In this document: positions 58,071 through 64,000 of the stretch, in pieces
Layout: every line of letters begins with the position of its first letter
Numbering within the stretch: the stretch's first letter is position 1
Origin: Cinnamomum chago
Taxonomy: Eukaryota; Streptophyta; Magnoliopsida; Laurales; Lauraceae
Direction: 5' to 3'
Length of the DNA: 64,000 bases
NCBI GenBank assembly: GCA_038049695.1
Contig: CP142455.1
Span: 25,147,501 to 25,211,500 of the forward strand
Made by a program: the position numbers and the translations under genes
Notes under the pieces: model-generated
Seen by the model: only the letters and a program-made list of their open reading frames with translations
The model's database searches: none
Told to the model about the DNA's origin: nothing

Positions 58071-60127
58071 GATGTCACGGCGACGCAAGTTTCACGACTC
58101 CCATTCTTCCTCTTATCATTTGAATTGCACTGATGCAGAGATGAATGCGACAGGGACAAATTGTGTACGTGATTTAACGCGCATACGTCAAACGTCGACA
58201 GTGCGGCAGCCGCAGTTATTCAACATCTCAGCTCAGCTTACACTTATTACAGCGGAACGACTTCATCTTAACAGACTGTACAATTCTACGGCCGTGCTCT
58301 TCAATGGTCTCCGGAAAATTCGGAAACTTGTGACTTTTGTTAGAAATGGAATCATTCACTCCTAACGTTCACACTTCACCTGCGTGGTAAAAATAAATAA
58401 ATAAAGGTAAATGTCACAACATTGAAAATAGGAAAAAAGAAAGGCAACTCATTCTCTCATTGATCATATACAATTCCTTTTTGAAAGTGCGTAAACTTAC
58501 TTAGAATGGGATGTATAAGCTAATTTAACAAACCAATGCAAAGCAAAAGTAATTAATTACCAAACAAGATAGATTTAGCAAAATTATCTACCAATCCACA
58601 CACCACAAAAAGACTGACACAGTTTTTAATATGAGAACTCTTTCCAAGAGAAAAGGCACAATAAAAAAAAAGCAATCACTATTGAACAGTTACAAGATAT
58701 AGTCACGGCTTCTTTGTCCCAGTCAGTACGTCGACCTAAGGACTGTAATTATTTTTACACAACTCTTTGTTGCCACGACTACTTACCTCACCGCGCATCG
58801 CTCTCCATGCTTGATCCTCTTTCAACACCTTGAGACCAAGATGCACAAACTTTTTACAAAGAAGTAGAAGCACTTAAGAAAAATTTTCTTTCTCTAAGAT
58901 CTCTCTTGCTTATAATAATGAAAGAGGTGGTAACTTAATTTGGGTTGAGAGAAACACTTAATATATAGCCTCAAATCCATGCAAGAGACTTCTAATATTG
59001 ATCCAATCAGAATATCAATAAGTCTCAAATTCTGACTTAGAATCCGGATCAAAGTGGGCATCTCCAGGCTTGCGAGCTGGATCCTCGCTATAGCGAGGCC
59101 CGTCCCTGGTCCTCGGTCTTAACAGTTTTCAAAATTATATCCACACAACAATTTCAATGGTTATTTACCAAAAGCACCAACATTATTACTGCCCCAAAAC
59201 TATCCAACTCATGAATCTCCACCCCATGTAGTAACGTCAGTTGGTTTAGGTCTTTTGGAGGAAATTTTTTTTTCCTTGAATATATATGTTGGTGAGCGCT
59301 TTTAAGTTGGGAGAATTTTGATTTTTTCAATAGGACTAATTCATGCATCTTTAACTATCTGATGGGAATATCTTTATATGGACGTTCTCATAGGAAAATA
59401 TTTTGGTGGTCTTTTAAGCCTTTTATTTTGACCTATATTATCATCATCATTATTATTTTAATGTGTGGCTAGTGGACAAGCTTTTTCTTCCATTTTCAAA
59501 GATTGAACCATGATCTATTAAATTACAAGCTGATGCATCGCCACTGATCCAAGACCAAGACTAGTTGGCTGCCTCTATTGTTGTTTGTATTAGGGTTCCG
59601 GTGGCAAAAGGTTGGGAGGAACTCATGATATTGTGAGCTATATATAAATGATGGACTCAACCAGAAATGAATACAGCACCCCATTTAGTAATATGGTTGC
59701 GCTAAAGTCAACTAAAAGTAAATTAGAGTTAGAAAGGTGAACCTGAAACCTTAGTTACCAAGGTTTGAGGTGGATTGGGCTTCGGATTTTGGCAAGTCAG
59801 GTTAGGACTTGCCCGGCCCACTTAGACTTGGGGTCCAACACTGGCCGATAAGGTACAGAAGGTTTTGCACTCACATCCTAACTGAAACTCAAAAAGGCTA
59901 AATCCAAAATGGATTCAAGTTCCAACTTTAAACAAAGCGCATAACAGAAATTGGATTTTCAAGTTTCAGCTTAAACTAGGCCCATAACATGTTGTTACTA
60001 ATTTCTCAACCTTAGTTTGGTTAAATTGAGTCAATATGTTGAGTGTGCAGGTTGATGGAACTGAGGTGAATTTGCGGGACGTCTATTTTTTGCCATAATT
60101 GTCACATACATCGTTGTCAGGAAGTTA
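58071..60127. other. Spacer with LTR-like fragments, no recognised gene
   Basis: 58066-58365 has an open frame of unknown type. At 58670-59110 a block with ATATATAGCC-type and TCTCTCTTGCTTATAATAATG sequences could be LTR remnant. A perfect 16-base palindrome CCTCGCTATAGCGAGG lies at 59083-59098. Nothing else is recognised. Confidence 0.5.
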
Positions 60128-61056
60128 GGGCCCGTTTGGATGTCTACAGAATAAAATATTTATATATTTAAATATTGTAAGAATAAAATAATATAGAATA
60201 CAATAATGCAATATTATAATAGTATAATTTTTTTACTGTTTGACATTTTTTGAAGAATACTACAGATTTTAAATTGAGATGTTTGGAATGTGCTATGATT
60301 AAAGTAAATTACATTATAAGAATTTTTTTATTAAATATTTTAATTTATATGTAATTTACCACGTCAGGATAAAAAAAGTAATGTGGTAAAGTAAAGTTTA
60401 ACTTTCATATTTTTACCATAAGTTACTTTTCTTTTATCACATAAAACCATGGTAAAATATAGTAAAGTGAAGTAAATGAAAAAACAACTACTTTATAACT
60501 CTCTCTCTCACTTTGCTTTACCACATACTACATCTGACCTTACTTTACCTCATCTTTTACCATGATATGACATCGATCTTTATTTTACTTTACCACACCT
60601 GTAAACAAGTCACTTTTTATTTATCATATAAAACTACAATAAAATGTTTAAGTAAAGTAAAAAAAAATAAAAATACTTTACCATTCATTCCTACTTTACT
60701 TCACCATGTACTTTATCCCACCTTTACTTTACCCCAACTTTATCGTCCTGTGAGATTTACTTTTACTTTACTTTTCCATATATGTAAACATTCACATTAT
60801 GATGGATTTGTGGAACCAAGGTCTTTACTTTACTCTACCACTTTGTAATCGTCATTTTGAAAGATTTTTATCTTGTAGAAAGTTTTCTACAAGGGGGAGC
60901 TGTAGGAGAGAATATTGAGCTTTTTGAAAGAAAAGAATCTTTTTTTCAAATTTTTCTTGAGTTACCAAACGCACAAGATTTTCTTCTTTAGAAAAGAAAG
61001 ATTATATTCTAAAAAATATTATTTTCTTGTACTTTCTTGTGCATCCAAACATGCTC
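60128..61056. mobile_element. PIF/Harbinger-like element with TTTACC-rich interior
   Basis: Ends GGGCCCGTTTGGATGTC and, read inward, GAGCATGTTTGGATGCAC, flanked by TTA (60125-60127, 61057-61059). The interior (60330-60850) is packed with TTTACC/GGTAAA motifs in both orientations and may hold a nested MITE. The open frame at 60513-60848 is repeat-derived. Confidence 0.75.
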
Positions 61057-61179
61057 TTATTCTCCTTGTAGAATGTTAGAATGTTTAGAATTTGAGGTGT
61101 TTCCTGTGTGTATTATCAGAATATGTTGCCGAGGATTCATTTTTACATAATTATAAATAAATATAAATTGATGTTAAGG

Positions 61180-61345
61180 GAAAGGGGTATGCCGAGGAGG
61201 ATGTGAATGGAGGTGGTAAAATTAGATTTGAAGAATTACAAATGATTTGAAGATATGGCTTAGGAAAGATCGAAATGGAGAAACAAAATTCATGTAGCCA
61301 GCCTCGACATAATTGGGACAAGGCTTTGATGATGATGATGCGACG
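61180..61345 (+). mobile_element. RTE-type LINE 3' end
   Basis: The end of an RTE ORF is recognisable (AAAGATCGAAATGGAGAAAC, then CATGTAGCCAGCC). It is followed by the typical GGGACAAGGCTTTGATGATG terminus (about 61316) and decayed GATGATG repeats. It lies about 260 bases upstream of the NBS-LRR start codon. Confidence 0.75.
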
Positions 61346-61349
61346 ACAA

Positions 61350-61601
61350 CGATGATGATGTAAAGGACCAATTTCATACATTTTCAATTTTAGCAAGATT
61401 ATCGCAATATATTTCGCTACGTCATTCATTACTTCAACCTGCAACTCTTGCATACACTCTTATTTCCTTGTTCTTGTCCCCAACCACTAAATAAATAGTC
61501 CGACTTTGAATGGTTTTCCCTTACAAACCATCACCACACATGATCGTGGAAGGTTTTGGCCACACAAACACTGCAGGAGTGTGTGTTGTAGAATCAAACA
61601 T
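61350..61601 (+). promoter_or_regulatory. Upstream region of the NBS-LRR gene
   Basis: The short space between the RTE tail and the ATG must hold promoter and 5' UTR, unless transcription starts inside or before the LINE. A weak TATA-like TAAATAAATAG lies at about 61487-61497. Confidence 0.35.
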
Positions 61602-64000
61602 ATGGCTGAGTGTCTAGTGAAGCTCTTACTGGAAAGGCTGAGCTCCTTCTTAATACAAGAAACAGCTCTACTTGGAAGATTAGGCTATGAACTCTCTGAA
61701 ATCAAGATGGAGCTTGAAAGCATCCATTCTTTCCTCATCGACGCAGACAGAAGGAAAGGCAACAACCAAGTCGTGAGGACTTGGGTGAATCAAGTGAGAG
61801 ATGTCGCATATGATATAGAAGATATCATCGATGAGTTCATGTACAAAGACCAACATCGAAAAGGCCGATTTCTCAAGAGTTTTCTCTACTATCCCATGGA
61901 AATTATTTCAAGGCGTAGGCTTGCCACTCAAATTCAGCAAATCAAAAGTCGGGTTCAGGCCATTTCTGAAAGGAGAAACCGATACGGTCTTGATCGGGTA
62001 GAAGAAGAAACAAGATCATACAATGTAGGCAGCAGATGGTTGAACCATGGAGAAGCTTCCCTTTTCATTGAGAATGACGATGTGGTGGGATTGAAGGAGA
62101 AATTAGATTTGCTGGTTGGGTGGCTGACAGAAGAAGAACCGCATCAAGTGGTGGTTTCGGTGGTGGGAATGGGTGGTGTGGGCAAGACCACGCTCGTCGC
62201 CAAGGCGCTCAAAGCACAAACAGTAAAAAGGCACTTTGATTGCTATGCGTGGGCCTCAGTCTCTCAATCTTATAGTATCGACGAGCTGTTAAGAGGTGTG
62301 ATAAAAGAACTGTTTGAGGCAAAGAAGGAGGAGATTCCCAGCGATTTGCAGGCTATGAATGCAGGACAACTGACTCAAATTCTCAACAATTATTTGCAAT
62401 TGAAGAGGTATGTGATTGTATTAGATGATGTTTGGAGCATAGATGCCTTAAATGACGTAAAAATTGCCTTTCCTAACAATAAATGTGGAAGTAGAATTGT
62501 TCTTACAACTCGAAATGAGGATGTTGCTCTTGCCTCAGGAGAGAGAAGCCGGTTCTATCTACTTCAGCCTCTAAATGAAACAGAGGCATGGAACCTCTTC
62601 TGCAAGAAGGCCTTCTGCAAGGAACCGGGTCGGTGTTGTCCGCCAAGCCTGCATCAATTGGCTCAAGATATTGTACATAAGTGTGAAGGGCTTCCACTCG
62701 CAATTGTTGCATTGAGTGGTCTTTTGTCATTGAAGGATACGAATGCAGTTGAATGGGATATTGTAAACAATAGCCTTAGATGGGAATTAAGCAACAATGA
62801 ACTGCTTAAGCGGATGAAAAGCATTTTGTTACTTAGTTTCAATGATTTACCTTATTACCTTAAGCATTGTTTTCTATATTGTAGTATTTTTCCAGAAGAT
62901 TACTTGATCAAGCGAAAGAGATTGATTAGGCTTTGGGTAGCAGAAGGTTTTGTAGAAGAAAGAGATCGGCTTACAATGGAGGAAGTGGCAGAAGTATACC
63001 TTAAAGAACTTCTCTGCAGGAATATGCTTCAAGTTAACAAAACTAACCATTTTGGAAGGGTAAAAGCCATCCGAATGCATGACCTTATGCGCGAGTTAGC
63101 ATTATCTATATGCAAAGAAGAGAAGTTTTTCATGGATTTTGATGGGCATGAAGCAACATCAAATGTCCAAGCTCGTCGTGTAGCCATCTATAAAAGCAAC
63201 GCAAGTGTTCGATTGAGTTCATGTGCCTCACGTCTTCGCTCTCTGTTTTTCTTTATGAATGATGCTGCACCCTCAATTTCTTTGCATTCAACTGAATCAT
63301 GCTTTAGATTGTTGAAGGTCTTAGATTTAGAGGGAGCTCCTATTGTCAATGTGCCAAATGAATTAGTTGAACTGTTCAATTTAAGGTATTTGAACTTAAA
63401 GGGGACTAAGGTTAAGGAGCTTCCGAAATCCATAGGAAGATTGCAAAACCTACAAACTCTCAATGTCAGCGAAACGAACATAAAGAAGCTACCAAAAACG
63501 ATAATACAACTACAAAAACTGCGGCATTTGTTAACATATTGTGTCAACTCACAAATCACAAGGAGTTACAAGAGTTACGATCTTTCTAGTTGTGTTGGTG
63601 TTCCTGAAGGGATATGTCATCTGAAAAACCTACAGAGTCTGTGCTGCATTGAAGCAAAAGGGGATATAATTAGACAAGTAGGAAACTTAACCCAGCTGAG
63701 AATGTTTGCAATCTTACAGGTTCGAGTGATCGATGGGCCAGAGCTGTGCACCACTATATGCAATATGAAGCGACTTCTGACGTTAGGTGTCATTGCCATT
63801 AATGAGGATGAACTGCTTCCATTGGAGGCACTATCATCGCCTCCACCACATCTTCAGAAGCTACTCCTATGTGGTCACTTGGAGAAGGTCCCTTCCTGGT
63901 TCAGCTCTCTTACTAACCTTGCCTATTTGTACTTGTTTTGGTCTCGGTTGCAGGAAGAAACACTATCGTCACTCCAAGCATTACCCAATTTGGTATTGCT
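61602..64000 (+). CDS. CC-NBS-LRR disease-resistance receptor (RPM1-like), 3' end beyond window
   Basis: This is an intracellular immune receptor of the CNL class; CNLs detect pathogen effectors and trigger defence. From ATG at 61602 (AACATATGGCT context) the frame is open for all 799 visible codons without intron. Domains: coiled coil with EDVID-type motif AYDIEDIIDEF (about residues 75-85). The NB-ARC domain has P-loop GMGGVGKTT (about 188), RNBS-A FDCYAWASVSQ, kinase-2 VIVLDDVW (about 270), RNBS-B GSRIVLTTR, GLPL CEGLPLAI (about 360), RNBS-D CFLYCSIFPEDY and MHD motif RMHDLMRELA (about 490). Leucine-rich repeats start near residue 565 (LLKVLDLEGAPI, LRYLNLKGTKVKELP, LQTLNVSETNIKKLP). All key motifs are intact, so it looks functional as far as seen. 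Family length is about 900-950 residues, so a few hundred bases lie outside the window. No TIR domain is present. Confidence 0.96.
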   Translation, partial: MAECLVKLLLERLSSFLIQETALLGRLGYELSEIKMELESIHSFLIDADRRKGNNQVVRTWVNQVRDVAYDIEDIIDEFMYKDQHRKGRFLKSFLYYPMEIISRRRLATQIQQIKSRVQAISERRNRYGLDRVEEETRSYNVGSRWLNHGEASLFIENDDVVGLKEKLDLLVGWLTEEEPHQVVVSVVGMGGVGKTTLVAKALKAQTVKRHFDCYAWASVSQSYSIDELLRGVIKELFEAKKEEIPSDLQAMNAGQLTQILNNYLQLKRYVIVLDDVWSIDALNDVKIAFPNNKCGSRIVLTTRNEDVALASGERSRFYLLQPLNETEAWNLFCKKAFCKEPGRCCPPSLHQLAQDIVHKCEGLPLAIVALSGLLSLKDTNAVEWDIVNNSLRWELSNNELLKRMKSILLLSFNDLPYYLKHCFLYCSIFPEDYLIKRKRLIRLWVAEGFVEERDRLTMEEVAEVYLKELLCRNMLQVNKTNHFGRVKAIRMHDLMRELALSICKEEKFFMDFDGHEATSNVQARRVAIYKSNASVRLSSCASRLRSLFFFMNDAAPSISLHSTESCFRLLKVLDLEGAPIVNVPNELVELFNLRYLNLKGTKVKELPKSIGRLQNLQTLNVSETNIKKLPKTIIQLQKLRHLLTYCVNSQITRSYKSYDLSSCVGVPEGICHLKNLQSLCCIEAKGDIIRQVGNLTQLRMFAILQVRVIDGPELCTTICNMKRLLTLGVIAINEDELLPLEALSSPPPHLQKLLLCGHLEKVPSWFSSLTNLAYLYLFWSRLQEETLSSLQALPNLVL

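Noticed and set aside
57749-58159. Minus-strand open frame of 136 codons
   Set aside because: Most of it lies in the long duplicated segment; I recognise no domain and copy 1 does not keep it.

Overview
This is plant nuclear DNA, most likely from a flowering plant. The only clear host genes are plant families: a CC-NBS-LRR immune receptor that runs off the right edge and an F-box/DUF295 gene. Gene fragments of COG1, pectin methylesterase and ClpB/Hsp100 are also plant-like. The rest is AT-rich, intron-like or intergenic sequence filled with many classes of transposable element. There are no operons, CRISPR arrays, rRNA or tRNA genes.

Layout. 1-1567: fossil Ty3/gypsy pol, cut off by a CACTA DNA transposon (1568-6308, minus strand). 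The CACTA has a nearly complete TNP2-type transposase and a captured exon of the Golgi tether gene COG1. 8039-8164: short L1 tail with target-site duplication (TSD). 8240-14741: two related non-autonomous CACTA elements, 5' ends facing, with dense ACCGACGTTTT-type subterminal repeats and CT-rich leaders; small hAT and Harbinger elements lie between them. 10680-18690: copy 1 of a long duplicated segment; copy 2 is at about 51445-58070. The two copies carry different later insertions, so each serves as the empty site for the other. 18740-29700: a fossil Ty1/copia element split by three insertions: a Mutator-like element (MULE) with transposase remnants (18784-24539), a Pack-MULE carrying the C-terminal part of a pectin methylesterase (25081-26250), and a TG...CA solo-LTR-like element (27171-29427) holding a cluster of GGTTGACC motifs. 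30998-34121: hAT-type inverted-repeat elements, one with an unusual interleaved structure.

34378-35591: F-box/DUF295 gene with one frameshift. 36677-37281: LINE RNase H fragment. 38100-46200: mostly unassigned DNA with tandem repeats, LTR-type ends (5' LTR plus primer-binding site near 42970-43275) and a ClpB fragment. 46255-48727: a 5'-truncated L1 LINE with a clear TSD. 48790-61056: MITEs, copy 2 of the duplicated segment (with a long-TIR MULE and a hAT insertion), and a large Harbinger-type MITE. 61602-64000: the CC-NBS-LRR gene, open to the window end.

The host genes show no shared pathway. The unifying theme is nested transposition with repeated capture of host gene pieces (COG1 by CACTA, pectinesterase by MULE, possibly ClpB beside an LTR element). 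All calls come from reading the sequence; no alignments or searches were run.
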